Positions 30,596-42,035 are shown, counted from the first letter of the stretch. The stretch is 64,000 bases of DNA from Endomychus coccineus (GCA_958510875.1 OY294068.1:33708297-33772296); one strand, 5' to 3'. Translations and numbers: made by a program. Notes: a model not told the origin generated them from the letters alone.

Positions 30596-32085
30596 CTGAG
30601 TTCCCCATAATAGACTACCCATTGTAATATTTGAATTAAAATTTTTTTAATTAACAAAACAAACTTTTTATTTTACTAAATTACAGCTAACTTTTTGGGA
30701 TTTATGATAACTTGTGAATATTTGGCTAATTCAATTAAACTTTTAAAAATCACGTCTTCTAAATGACCTCCACCAACTTCAACACATTTTTCAATATTAG
30801 ATAAAAAGTGGTTCATTACACGGCGCAGCAAACCTTCGTCTATTCCTTCAACTTCTTCACGAATTTTGACTTTCAGTTCCTCGATTGTACCTGGACGACT
30901 CGCAAACACTTCGACTTTTAAATATCCCCACAGGAAAAAATCGGGTGCCGTTAGATCGGGGGACCTCGAAGGCCAAGGCAAATCTCCGAATCGAGGAATG
31001 AGTCGGCCATTAAACATTTCTCGCAGGACCCTCATTGAGTTTCTGGCGGTATGAGCTGTTGCCCCATCTTGTTGGAATAGTAAGGCATTGTTTAGTAATC
31101 CTCGTCTATTCAATTCTGGAATGAGAAATGTCTCTAGCATATTAACGTAGCGCTCGGATGTTACTGTTACAGCGCGATTATTTTCATCCTCAAAAAAATA
31201 AGGGTCAATAATACCAAAAGATCCTACTCCACACCACACAACAACTTTTGGATTATGGGGGTTCTGTGTAAAGATTTCACGAGGATTTTCATTTGAACAG
31301 TATCTGAAATTCTGTTTATTGACCATGCCGTTCAAATAAAAATTTGCTTCGTCGGTCATTAGGAGACTGTGAATTGCTCATTGATGTAAATCCAAAAATT
31401 CTTGACAAAATGCTAACCTTGCTTCTTCATCTTGAATGCTAAGGTGCTGTGCCATTTGGTGTTTATAGGAATGAAATTCTAAATCCCTTCGGAAAATTCG
31501 ATCTAAGCTTCTCTTCGATATTCCTAGGATAAGGGTTTGTCGATTAGCAGACCTTTTAGGACTTCTCGTAAACGCAATTCTAACTCTTTCAATATTTTCT
31601 GGTGTACGAACTGTTCTTCGACGTCCAGGCTTCTTCAAATTTTGTACAGAACCATTTTCACGCCAATGGCGAACCCATAACTTAACAGTTTTACGATTTG
31701 GCGCGTGACCACTATTGTTATTATTAAACTGACGCCGAAATGCACGCCTAACTTCTTCTATCGAATTGCTTCTTGTGTAAGTTTCTTCACAAAACACACG
31801 TTGTTGGACTGAGTAATCCATAAAAGTTCAGACGGATGTTGAAATAATGTCTCAAAGCAAAAAAATTTAATAATTATTGATGAAAACTAACAAACTTCTC
31901 GTAGAAAAATGGCGTTCCACGAAATTATTAATTTAAAATTTATTTGTGACAGGCGCCTATTGATTAATAATTTACTCAAATCCCAAAGACTACAGAAGAT
32001 AATCCCACAGAGAACAACCTATTTAGTTATCTCGTAGGGAATTTATTAATAATATAAAATGGGTAGTCTATTATGGGGAACCCAG
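30596..32085 (-). mobile_element. DD41D Tc1/mariner element, nearly complete
   Basis: The inverted ends CTGAGTTCCCCATAATAGAC (30596) and GTCTATTATGGGGAACCCAG (to 32085) extend about 28 bp with one mismatch, flanked by TA (30594-30595, 32086-32087). Length about 1,490 bp, with one transposase gene broken by one stop. A distinct family from the element at 24907-27163: short repeats, different transposase. Confidence 0.9.
30676..31821 (-). pseudogene. DD41D mariner-type transposase with a single nonsense codon
   Basis: 381 codons in one frame from ATG 31821, interrupted only by TGA at 31378-31380 (codon 148). The N-terminal HTH shows EVRRAFRRQFNNNNSGHAPN and RKTVKLWVRHWRENGSV. The linker has KPGRRRTVRTPENIERV, and a second HTH has LILGISKRSLDRIFRRDL. 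The catalytic aspartates are D157 (LMTDEANF), D252 (FQQDGATAHTA) and D294 (SPDLTAPDFFLWGYLK), with 41 residues between the last two, the spacing of the DD41D/Visitor group. It ends with the conserved EVGGGHLEDV. The stop separates the DNA-binding half from the catalytic half. A second ATG (31359) lies just after it, but a protein from there would lack DNA binding. Confidence 0.9.
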
Positions 32086-32225
32086 TACATAGTGCAAACA
32101 GTATTGCTCATTCCATTAATCAATTCATTTTAATATTGGTCAAACTGTGATATTCGAGAAAGTTATCATATCATCATTTGTTCATTATACATATTGAATC
32201 AGTACGAGAAGTATATAGGTTTAAT

Positions 32226-32227
<2 letters not shown>

Positions 32228-32305
<78 letters not shown>
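32228..32305. repeat. (GA)n microsatellite
   Basis: An uninterrupted GA dinucleotide run of about 78 bp, likely highly polymorphic between individuals. Confidence 0.98.
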
Positions 32306-32307
<2 letters not shown>

Positions 32308-33119
32308 CATACGCATCGTATTGTTAATAAGATAAACAAAACTTGTGTTTTGTGGCAGGGAACGGGAGTGTGCATTGCACCGATCGAATTGTTAGTTAGT
32401 AAGAAAAAGAGATGTGTTGGTTTTCAGAGATCTTTTGTTATAGTCCTGGACTATAACATCCACTCAAAAGTGTGAAAGACTTCTAAAATTTTATACACCG
32501 CACGGAAATGCAAAATTCTTTTTGCATCGTGTTCAGGATAGCTTACACATCATTACTAAGAAAAAAATAAAAAAGATTTTCACTCTTAATAAACAATGAA
32601 AACCCATTTTTAATTGACAAATGTCTTTCATAACAAATGGAATATCTCGGGCTCTTTTAATCCAAAGTTTTTGAAACTAAGCATCACAGAGTTTTTTGGT
32701 CCGTTCAGCCTGAATCTGGAGTCGAAAAATGATAAATAAGCCCGTTTGCTGAAAAAATTGTACCAAATCTTAGCAACAAACAAAAATTTTTCTCGGATTT
32801 GGGTGGTATTGAAAAAATAAGATGCCGTGATCTGTCACGGCACAATATTCACTGAAAGAAACAGTTGTTTTCAGATTTGAGATAGAAATAACGGATATAG
32901 CACTTGTTATTATGATTTTCTATTTAGGAATAACAGTTTTGCCCTTCTCCAGTAATGAATCTGGTCTGTATCATGAGCTAAGAGATACTGACATGCGTCT
33001 GGTAAGTCACGCTCATTTTGTTCATGATGGGGCTATATGCTATTCTCATCTGCATCGGTTCTTTATCGCACTTATTAGGTTTCAATATAGCGCTCGATCT
33101 GACTCAAGCTGTATATAAA
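32306..33119. other. No recognisable feature
   Basis: A 68-codon open frame at 32912-33118 shows no known motif. Nothing else was noted. Confidence 0.4.
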
Positions 33120-33310
33120 TTCTTTAGAAATAGGTCACAATAACATTATCTATTATATTTCCATCTTGGCGTACGTTTCGATCTCCCGAGACTATCATCA
33201 GAAGTGAGATCGAAACCTACTGAAATATAATGAATATCAGTGTTAATATGACCTATTTCTCAGGAATTTACACTTCATATTTCATACCTGAGTCAAGAAT
33301 CATTATTAAG
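33120..33310. mobile_element. Inverted pair of Penelope-like terminal repeats with decayed hammerhead motif
   Basis: Left half: GAAATAGGTCACAATAACAT to CGTACGTTTCGATCTC. Right half is its inverse: GAGATCGAAACCTAC to GTTAATATGACCTATTTC and ATACCTGAGTCAAGAATCAT. On the minus strand 33170-33205 reads CTGATGA, hairpin AGTCTCGGGAGAT, GAAAC, GTAC, GCC. The U of the cleavage triplet is C here and stem I pairs weakly, so the ribozyme should be dead. Same repeat family as 57325-57441 and 14440-14640. Confidence 0.65.
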
Positions 33311-34856
33311 ATGGCGCGAGCGTAACGAACGAAGTCGTCTCTTGGATCGGGCTATATGGCGCAAGGAATATTCCAGTGAAGCGACCAAATGCTGGATGCA
33401 ATCGATTTGGAATTTTGATACAAACTAGATATGGTGCTGGGAATCTACTGGCATGAATATTCAATGTCATACCTCAAGCCGTCTTCGAGTTATTGAGCAG
33501 AGCGGTCCGTCAAAACACTCAATGCAATTGGCTTTATTTTGAGCACTGTTCGGTGGGCTAACTACCTGGCCGATTAAAGAGAGTAATAGCCTAGCTACTT
33601 GTTCTGAAAAGGTGATGTCGGCATTTCTTTTATGCGACACAAGCGGATGGCTCCTTTTTCTTTCAAACTGATCTTATAAATTCGGATGAGTTTTTAGCCT
33701 AAATTGGGGAAGTTAAACTTCAAGGGTCAGCCGGAGGCCATGCCCGATTCTGTGAGAATGATTTTCAAGCGAAATGATCAATTAACTCTTCACTTTGTGA
33801 ATTTTGAGCAATTCTTCTCACTCCATCTGAACTGTTCGTACTTATGAGCGTTGCACTGAGTGACCTTTCGTTCCATGGAGCACGTTGTTGGTTTCTACAT
33901 AGCAGTAGAATGATGCCTTAAATTCACTGATTTGTAAATTTGTACATTGAGTCGCTTCGGAGTTACAGATTTTAAACGCTCTTCCATACGTTTGGCTGTG
34001 CTCGTGCAACTAGACAGACTGCAGCTCACCGTCTTTTTTATTTTTGGATCACTCATCCATCATCGTATTAATCCTTCGGAAATCTCCGCAGCGTACTGAC
34101 CGACCTCTTAGTTATATCATTTGTTCATTGTTCAAGAACGAATCCATGGAATCCTCCGCAGAGTTAGCGTTGATCTGATTGTTGCTCAAGGAGACATTGA
34201 AGTTGGGTATTGTTAATTATATTCAATGATTAGGTACATTCAAAACAGCTGTCATAATGGCTTTTATTTTCGAGAATGAATAAAGTGAACAGAACGTTTT
34301 ATAGAAAGTTTGTAGTCTATGACATTAAGAGTTAGAATTGGGAATGACAAATCCTTATTTTCGAGGAAAGATAAAGAACTTTGTAAAAGTAAATAAAGTG
34401 GATTAATACAGTAGATTTGACGGGACTTTGTTCCGTCTCTTCCAATTTAGCACGGTAAACTCTTGACAAGTTTCCTCCTTTCACTCGAGTTCAGCATTTG
34501 CATTGTACGTGTTCAATTTCAAGAAATTTTGGATTTCGCAGGAATATCAATTTGTTGTGAGACTTCTCATTACAAATGACAGCTCCGGAATTTAGTATTC
34601 ATGGAAGGAATTTATACCATTAAAGCAATGAAAATATAGAAATAATTCTGATGATCTCATAACCAACTCATACAAACCAATAATTTGTCGAGAGCAATAC
34701 CTGTTGTACTAATATGTTGATCGTCGTTGTCGAATTTTAGCTACTACCCTGACTCAAAAGGATCCAAACATCTATCAATTCTTACTGGCTTTCTTCACAT
34801 CCATTTGTGATGTTACATGTTCATATATGTAGTATTATTTTCATTCGAAACTAATC
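33311..34856. other. No recognisable feature
   Basis: About 1.5 kb, somewhat less AT-rich than its neighbours near 33320-34200, without long frames or family motifs. An origin from an old element or host sequence cannot be told. Confidence 0.4.
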
Positions 34857-36961
34857 AGTTCAGTAGCTGTGCAATTGAGTTAAACAAGAAATATTATTTT
34901 CTTCACATCTCTATTTTATGATTGATTCGTATGTGTTTTGAGGCGATAATCACGAATACGTTAGTTAAAGATTCGAAAACTTGATGCGTTCCGAAAACCA
35001 TTGCCATCTTTTGTCAAAATATGGCAATTTCTGGGAAATTTCATTTTTTCATAATTATATAAGAATATTTTGATGACAACGTCTTATAATTCGATGGAGC
35101 CGGCTGCACGCACAAGAAAACATGACTCATTTGGCGTTACCTCGTTCTGACCGGCTGTGCGTTACCTCGCTCTGAGGCGTTCCATTTAAAGCTTGAAGTG
35201 CAAGCGAGCTCTCCTACTTGAGTGACCGATGCGATGCGCGTGGACAGCTGCTATACAAAAATACATTTACATGTTTTCGTAAGTGCAGTGAAAAGTGAAT
35301 GTGGTGTCAATTGTTTGTAGCAACGATAATTGCGGCGATAAAGGTAATGATTCTTTCGATATTAAATATATGTTCAGTGATGTATTGTCGAATATTCGTG
35401 CTTTCATCATTAAAATAAATAGCATCGGTCCGCTAGTGCAGCAATTGTAGGTTATGCTATAATCGACAAAACTATAACAATAAGTTAACAGAACTGTTTC
35501 ACGATGAGTAAAAAATCAATTGCTTCACTATTCGATCGAAATAATTATCGAGCGTAGCTATGATTTCAAAAAATTAAAACATAAATGTTTAATCTTCCAC
35601 ATATCATAACAACGTGTCTGAAATGACAGGTAGGACCAGCCAGCCGTCAAAGGGAACAATTTTCTCCTATATCAAACACATTGAGGCGGGCTTTTTAAAA
35701 GCTAAATTGACATAATTGTATTTATGCGTACAAATAAATGTAACTTCATCAATTCAATTGTGATTTCCATTTAGCTCCTTCTCTATATCCATACAAAATA
35801 TCTATCAAACAAATAAAATTAAAATTTTCTTTTGAAAAATGAAACTATTCCATCAGTATTTTCTTATGACATTGTCACCTTCAACTGTCGTCAGTAAACC
35901 GACTTTACAGACAACCGATTTTTTGTTATAGTTTTACTTTTCTAATTTCCCGGAATAATTGAAAAAATAGACAAATAATTGATTAAATTCTCAATTATAA
36001 CATTGTATTTCCTTTTCTCCTACTTTTCGAAGTGATTTATCCGAAATAATAGAAAAAATCAATAATACAGAACTTATAGGTTTTTTTGTGAAATCTACAT
36101 TACCCGGGCGCGACTACATATTATTTTCGTCCTTTCTTTCTCTTTAACTCGCGCTAGACTTTTTTGAGAAAGAGCTTACAGGTCGACGTTTCACGGTTAG
36201 ATAGAGTAAGGCCTCTTCTTCCGAACGAATCTTAGTTTTTTCAAGAAGGGCGAAAAATGAGCCCACTACGAGCCCAAACATAAAATTAAAGATATCTCGA
36301 GTTCTACTCATCAAACAAAGAGCCACAAAAGCTTAAAATAGAGTAAAATGGTGTTCTATTTGAATACAACATTTGAAGTTGATACGAGTTTGCTAACCTT
36401 AAAAGTTTTGAATCTTTTCTTGCCTAAAATTTTTTGAATGACCTTGTTTGTTTGGCTTACAAGCGAAGTCTCCGATTTACATTTCCGTGCGAGTCAAAAG
36501 ACCCATTTTTGACACCGCAATCGTAAAAATACGATTTTTGGCGCGTAAAAAAAAGATAGAGAGAAAAAATTGGGTCGAAAGTAAGTATAAAATGCTACTT
36601 TTTAGCGGAAAATAAGCTTCATAGAGCAAAATCTGTAATAGGAAATTACCTTCTAATTTTACCAGAAAAAAAACATGGATTAATTAAATTAGCTCCGTTC
36701 GTTGCGTTTGGACTTCCTCTACAACTTTGCTCCCAACAATTTATCTGATAAAATGCGTTCTTTTCGTTTAAAACGCAACAAACGACGAAAATTCCCAGAA
36801 ATTGCCATTTGTTTACAAAAAATGTCCAATATTTAAGAACGCATCAGGTTTTCGAATTTTCAACTAACATATTCGTGATCAGCGCTACAAAAAACATAGA
36901 AATCAATCATAAAATAGAAATGTGAGAAAAATAAAAATTCCAATTTCACAGCGACTGAACT
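34857..36961. mobile_element. Unclassified ~2.1-kb element with ~190-bp terminal inverted repeats
   Basis: 34857-35050 (AGTTCAGTAGCTGTGCAATT, TCTATTTTATGATTGATTCG, GGCAATTTCTGGGAAATTTC) is the inverse of 36785-36961 (CCCAGAAATTGCCAT, AATCAATCATAAAATAGAAA, TTCACAGCGACTGAACT), diverged by perhaps 15-20 percent. The interior has a GC-richer block (35095-35250) followed at 35333-35342 by AAAGGTAATG, which resembles an exon end with splice donor. The right half recurs at 43598-44489. I found no transposase motif and no convincing target duplication, so the class is open. Confidence 0.6.
36144..36326 (-). other. Small open frame conserved between two copies of the unclassified element
   Basis: 60 codons. 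The related frame at 43607-43789 shares MSRxRDIxNxMFG, VV, FFA/FVA, KTKI/KAKI, LYL and KRRP/KHRP at matching positions. The two copies differ at many sites yet both remain open. This could be a short protein, the end of an exon or chance preservation. I do not recognise the sequence. Confidence 0.3.
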
Positions 36962-37465
36962 AAATTCCTCGTAGTTTATTATCTATCCATAATATCCATT
37001 CTTACCTAAGATTCATAAACCAGGTAATTCCATGAGACCGAAATCATTTCAAACTTGGATGGTTCCTTGAGGAACGTAGCAACTTCTAATCCTCATCAAA
37101 TTTTTCTGTAGAATATTCTTTGTAACTAATTGCAAAATTGAAAAATTTCAAATTTGAACTAGGTTTCATTTGATATTGTTTCATTATACACAAATACCAC
37201 CATCCCTGAGTCGATGAACATTCTGAAGAAACGGCTTTCAAATAGTAATATCCCCAATACAAGCTGCACAGTATACGTGCCCTTTACGTCTTCACACTCA
37301 TAACTGGAGCCAAAAATTGTTCCATTTTCAACAAATACTACCATAACCAGAAAGCGGGTGTGCAACGGACAATCTACTCTCTGCTTTTTTGGCCAATAAT
37401 TTTTAAAGCGAACTTGAAACCTTCCCGAAGTCAAAACTAAATCAGTTTCCAAAAGCTTATGTCAT

Positions 37466-37625
37466 ATTCCTAGAATATTTGAAATATCGAGATTAATCTT
37501 TTGATTTGTTCCAATAGGTATTGTAATTTTTTTTTGAGCCTGTAACTTCCCAAATGTTTGTGCAACCTTATACTGAAACTGCGACCAGTTTGTCCAATGT
37601 ACCAAGGCATTACAGTCAATACACC
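37466..37625 (-). pseudogene. Penelope-like GIY-YIG endonuclease fragment
   Basis: Minus strand from about 37625: VMPWYIGQTGRSFSIRLHKH, followed by a K-rich stretch and a stop near 37466. WYIGQTGRSFxxRxxEH is the core of the GIY-YIG endonuclease carried by Penelope-like retroelements (YIG, then the catalytic R). The GIY strand and the reverse transcriptase upstream are not readable. An open frame on the same strand at 37159-37452 has no recognised motif. Confidence 0.7.
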
Positions 37626-38408
37626 TCGGCCTGCAAGCTGCAGATTTCTTTAATTTAACTTTTTCAAATTTTTAATTATCAATATATGAGTATATATTAC
37701 TTGTTGTTTCAGAAGCCACGTTTTTATTCTGGTTTTAGAAAAATTGAGATATTTTTCCTGAGTATTTACCTAAATATGTTAGATATGTGAACTTTGATTT
37801 GGTATTACTATCAATCTGCGAACAAACAAGGCTTAGGGTTTTTCATTAAATTTATTTTGAAGTATTTTATTTCTTATCTTGATATCACAACCATTATTTC
37901 CAGCAATATTCATGATTCTGTTCAATTCTGAATGGAAGGAAGTTATCTTTAATATCAACTAGTCTATGTTAAAGTGCGAACTCTATTCAATATATCATTG
38001 CTCATTTAATAAAGATAATTGCTATTTCTGTAAGGTTAGAGGAGTTTCTGGAACGAGGAAAATATTAACTTGACATTGAATGCAATAGTACACTTTTAAA
38101 ATTTAATTAATCACATTGAAATATGTAATAGGGAACTTTTAATTGTTCAATTCCATTTTCCAAATGCTCGGGAAAATGTTGAGATGTGAAATAAAAATTC
38201 GCTATTATGAAAATGTGATTAATGGATTCAGTAAAGGATACCTAATCAGAAGGAGTGTTATCTATTGCAAAAGTTGTCTAACGATTGTTGAAAAATATAT
38301 AATTGGTCATTGCAATTAACGTGGGTTGTATGACATGAATAAGACAATTACGCCCTAAAGGGTAGAGAATATATTCGTATGTGAAGAAGAATATTACAAG
38401 TACAATTA

Positions 38409-40052
38409 TTAAGCTATTGCATATAGCTTTTATCGCGGGCTTTGAGCGCGGCGACCGAATCAAGAAATTCCGTAACGAAAAATAATGTAAGACCTAAACA
38501 CCTAACATGTGTCAAATTAATTAATTAATTTGAAGTTTCTAAGAGAGAAATTTCGCTATTTTATACGAATGTTATAACACTCTAGCGCTTTAGACTCCGG
38601 GATTTTCACGTGCCCTATCGAAATTAGAAGGTTCGAATTATCTAAAAACATAATTGCATGAACTCCGGACGTCCTATGTAATTAGCTACGAACGAAATCA
38701 TTTTGACATATGCCTCTAGGAGCTTGCTACGCGTCAGTTAGAGTTTATACGTTAGACGCGCGTAGCAGAGACCTGAGAGTACCTGTTTCTATTAAGCTAT
38801 TGCATATATTGCATATAGCTTTTATCGCGGGCTTTGAGCGCGGCGACCGAATCAAGCAATTCCGTAACGAAAAATAACAGGAACTCGTTTATGTTGCGCT
38901 CTCTCGGGTGACTAATATTGAAAAATTGTATATCACGACAAAAAACGATAATTCTACATTCAAGTTTTATAATAATCGGAGGCAAGCTGCATCGACTGCA
39001 TCTTTGTTGCAAGAATTCAAAAGAGTGCCTTAAATAGTGTTCAGACGAGAGCTCAAAGTGTCTTAGATTTCCTTAGTAATAAGAATGGCATTTCAATAAT
39101 GACTTTCAATTGCCAAAGTCTAAATAGTCACAAATACGATTTACAAGACTCAGTTACGAGACAAACAAATGTGTTACTTCTTACCGAATCTTGCATGGCG
39201 CATGATAATCCGATTGAAATACCTAATTTCAATTATATTGTTCAATTCAAACGAGATACTGTTCCAAAAAGTGGGGTAGCTATTTACCAAAATAATAATG
39301 ATGTAACTAATATTATGACTCCGAATATTGAAATAAATATTGCACACGTTAGCGATGTTAATGTTAGGCGCTCATTTTTTGGAGATATTTGTGCGTGCTT
39401 ATGCAAACTTAGAAATGGCCTACACATAGTCATGGTAGCAATTTACAATTACCCGAATCCAAAATTGGACGAGGTAGAGCATTTTATTCATCGCACTTTA
39501 CTGGAGTACACTGAAGAAGGGTCGAAAATACTTGGTACAAATGGTAATAAATTTCCACTTATCTTGGCTGGCGATTTCAACATCAACTTCGCTGATAAAA
39601 AATCAGAGCGGTTGACAACTTTTCTTTCGGAAAAATTGAATTTGAAAATGAATAATGATCCACAAGAATCCACAACAAAATATGGAGCCACCATTGACGT
39701 GGTATTTTCCAGATATTTAGAGGATATCAAGTCTCGAACTTATGTCTCTTATTTCATTTACCATAAACCTATAGTTTCAATGATAACAAATTCCAGAATA
39801 ACCTACATGTATTGTAAGATAATTAAAATATTTTGAACGATATTAACTTCTCATTTATTCAATAAAAGAAAAAAAATTGTTTTCTTATCGGTCACCACGC
39901 TCAAAAAGTGTAACTTGAATTAATATCAAAGAAAAAAAAATACTGCATTAATTAAAAATGAATAAATAATTATAATTGCATAAGTTAAGAAAAAATGCTA
40001 TGCAATAGCTTCACCGCGGAAGTCCCCGAGTGCCACACGTTTCTTTTTTTAA
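38409..40052 (+). mobile_element. Helentron-derived chimera, copy 2
   Basis: Plus strand: TTAAGCTATTGCATATAGC and CGCGGGCTTTGAGCGCGGCG at the start, about 380 bp of non-coding sequence, then a second copy of the same start (38795-38875), then helicase motif VI, a complete-looking endonuclease frame, and the end ATGCTATGCAATAGCTT, CACCGCGG, CCCCGAGTGCCACACG with a T-run. The subterminal inverted repeats AAGCTATTGCATA/TATGCAATAGCTT match copy 1, as does the whole plan. Confidence 0.8.
38882..39836 (+). pseudogene. Helentron helicase C-terminus and AP-endonuclease-like domain, copy 2
   Basis: The frame opens with ELVYVALSRVTNIEKLYIT (helicase motif VI) and breaks near 39031-39040. From 39099 a 245-codon frame carries the whole endonuclease/exonuclease/phosphatase fold: NCQSLNSHKYDLQ (metal-binding N), LLLTESCM (catalytic E), RRSFFGDIC, VMVAIYNYPNP, ILAGDFNINFADKK (DFN), TIDVVFSRY and the final H in YHKPIVSM (family SDHxPI). 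Every key residue I would expect is in place. ATG 39099 is internal to the domain start, so whether it is translated alone is unknown. Rep and the main helicase body are missing. Confidence 0.75.
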
Positions 40053-40103
40053 TTGAAATCCAATCTCATGACAGGATGCATAGTTGCAAATATTCGAGCT
40101 GTA

Positions 40104-40823
40104 CAGGATGAACCAAATTGGATATCCTTATAGGGTATCTCTATTGATATTCGCGCTAGAAAAAAACCGATCGCGCATCAAAGAGCTCTTTTTTGGAGAC
40201 CAATTTGGGGGTGCCTATGAATTTGGACTCGTGTCATTTGTTCAGACGCTGTTGCCAAATACTCGATTTTTCAGGATTTCAAAGCCTCGTAATATGTTTA
40301 ATGTTGGAGCTATCATGTGAGTGAAACATTAATAGGCACTTTTTTGCGTACAATCCATTGGCGTAGGCGAAATTTTTTAGCGCTTTCCATTTTCAAGTTA
40401 TGACACAGGGTTGTATTTTTTGAATTAAAAACATAGTAGACTTTGGTTTCGTTGAAAAGGGGATTTATTGTTGATGACATTTCTTTTTCGTTTATTTTCG
40501 ATTTTTGTCAAACTGATAACTTTTCCGTATTATAGTTAGGTAGACTTTCTTCAGAGAGAAACAATAATTCGATAGCTATTGGGTAATTTTCCTTTTAAAA
40601 AAACGCCGAAAAATATAATATGATTGAGTGCTATATAATTTGTAACAAAAATGCAGAGGCGGCGGGAGAATTGTATTGCCAACTATACCCAGATAGACGC
40701 CAGCCGTGTTTGAAAACTTTCAAAAGGTTAGAGGACAATTTAAAAACCTATGGTACATTTAATCCAACTCGCCGCAAGAAACACCAAACAGAAGATGAAG
40801 ATTTACGTATCATTGTAGTATAG
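40104..40823 (+). pseudogene. Tc1/mariner (DUF4817) left-end fragment
   Basis: The left terminus CAGGATGAACCAAATTGG (40104) is preceded by TA. It is followed by about 470 bp of leader and then, at 40620-40823, the DUF4817 helix-turn-helix: AAGELYCQLYPDRRQPCLKT, FKRLEDNLKTYGTF, after which the frame ends. The catalytic domain and the right end are missing. Its layout parallels the fragment at 45780-46731. Confidence 0.6.
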
Positions 40824-41199
40824 GAAATGTTACGATAAAAACAGAAATATCCGCTCGAAAAATCAGAAAAGGGAGAGCTTTCCCATCATTCCACGATGTT
40901 CCAGAGAGGTCAATGAACTCATAAGTATGACATCAACGAACAGACGAACCGCTCACTCTTGGACAGAATCTGAGAGTTTCACCATATGTTTGGGAGCCGA
41001 AATCCAAACATGTGAACAGTACTCCAGGACCGGTCAAATCTGTGCTTTGTAGATTACGAGGAGCTTCTAGGATGTGAAGTGAGTTTCCAATCGCTTGAAT
41101 AATGTTAACAATGATTTCCGCTCGGAATTATAGATAATTGAACTTGGAAAGACACTGTTACCAACATCTGTGATTTAATGACGTAAATCAATTATCACA
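40824..41199. other. No recognisable feature
   Basis: Non-coding stretch between the Tc1-like fragment and the large palindrome. The phrase ACAGACGAACCGCTCACTC and neighbours show no identified family. Confidence 0.4.
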
Positions 41200-42035
41200 A
41201 TGATGCTAATAATTCATTTTTAGCCAAACAATCAATTTCTGAGGAATCTCCTGGAACAAGTCGATTTTTAATCTCAATTCGCCACATTTATAAGGGACAA
41301 TTAAATATACAGGGTGATCCACGTTTGAGTAATGTCGTCCACGACAATTTTTTCAAATATATTATTCAACTGTTGGAATCTCCATGGAAAGCTGAATTCA
41401 AAAATATGTAACACATAGGGTTTGTATACATTGCGTCCGTTGGATTCAGTGCTTTCATTTGGGCATTCTTTCAAATTCAATTATTACATACAGAATGATT
41501 CATGTAGGAGAAATGACGTCATCAGTATTTTCTGATGGCAACGCTATTTTATTTTCATGCGACCCATACTCAAGTTACCTCAGCGTATATCAAAGAGGTT
41601 CCCTTTCACATTCCCTCATGGAAAATGGGGTTGCCATCAAAAAATATCGATGACGTCATTCCTCCTACATGAATCATTTTGTACGTATCAATTAAATTTG
41701 ATGGAACGCCCAAATGAAAATAATTACCGACGGGTTTGAGCGTTCTTTCCAAAAATATTTCCTCTAATTTTTTACGAATTTATCCACTTCTTTACGAGAG
41801 CACTGAATTTAATGGACGCACTGTATACAAACCCTATGTGTGATAAATATTTCCATGAAGATTCCAAAATTGAATGATATATAGGGTGTCCCATTTGAAA
41901 AAATTGTCGCGGACGACATTACTAAACGTGGATCACCCTGTATATTCAATTTTCCTTTACAAATGTGGCAAATTGGGATTAAAAATCCACCTGTTTCATG
42001 AGATTCCTCAGAAATGGATAGCTTGGTTAAGAATG
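41200..42035. mobile_element. ~830-bp palindrome with nested 630-bp foldback element
   Basis: Core element 41311-41940: starts CAGGGTGATCCACGTTTGAG, ends with the inverse (AAACGTGGATCACCCTG), flanked by TA/TATA. Its arms pair almost to the centre (for example GATTCATGTAGGAG and CTCCTACATGAATC; ATGACGTCAT and GATGACGTCATT; CTGATGGCAAC and GTTGCCATCA). Unusually the flanks also pair: 41230-41300 (TTTCTGAGGAATCTC, GCCACATTTATAAGG) is the inverse of 41950-42030. Either the true element is longer than the CAGGGTG ends or the insertion hit the centre of an older palindrome. Non-coding. Confidence 0.75.

Noticed and set aside
32228..32305. GA run as a GAGA-factor regulatory site
   Set aside because: A pure dinucleotide microsatellite of this length needs no regulatory explanation and no gene lies nearby.
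35095..35340. Promoter and first exon of a host gene
   Set aside because: The block lies inside an element bounded by inverted repeats, so it more likely belongs to the element; no downstream coding exon was recognised.
37159..37452. 97-codon minus-strand frame beside the PLE endonuclease scrap
   Set aside because: No recognisable motif; adjacent PLE remnant suggests it may be element sequence but nothing supports a product, so it was not listed as a gene.
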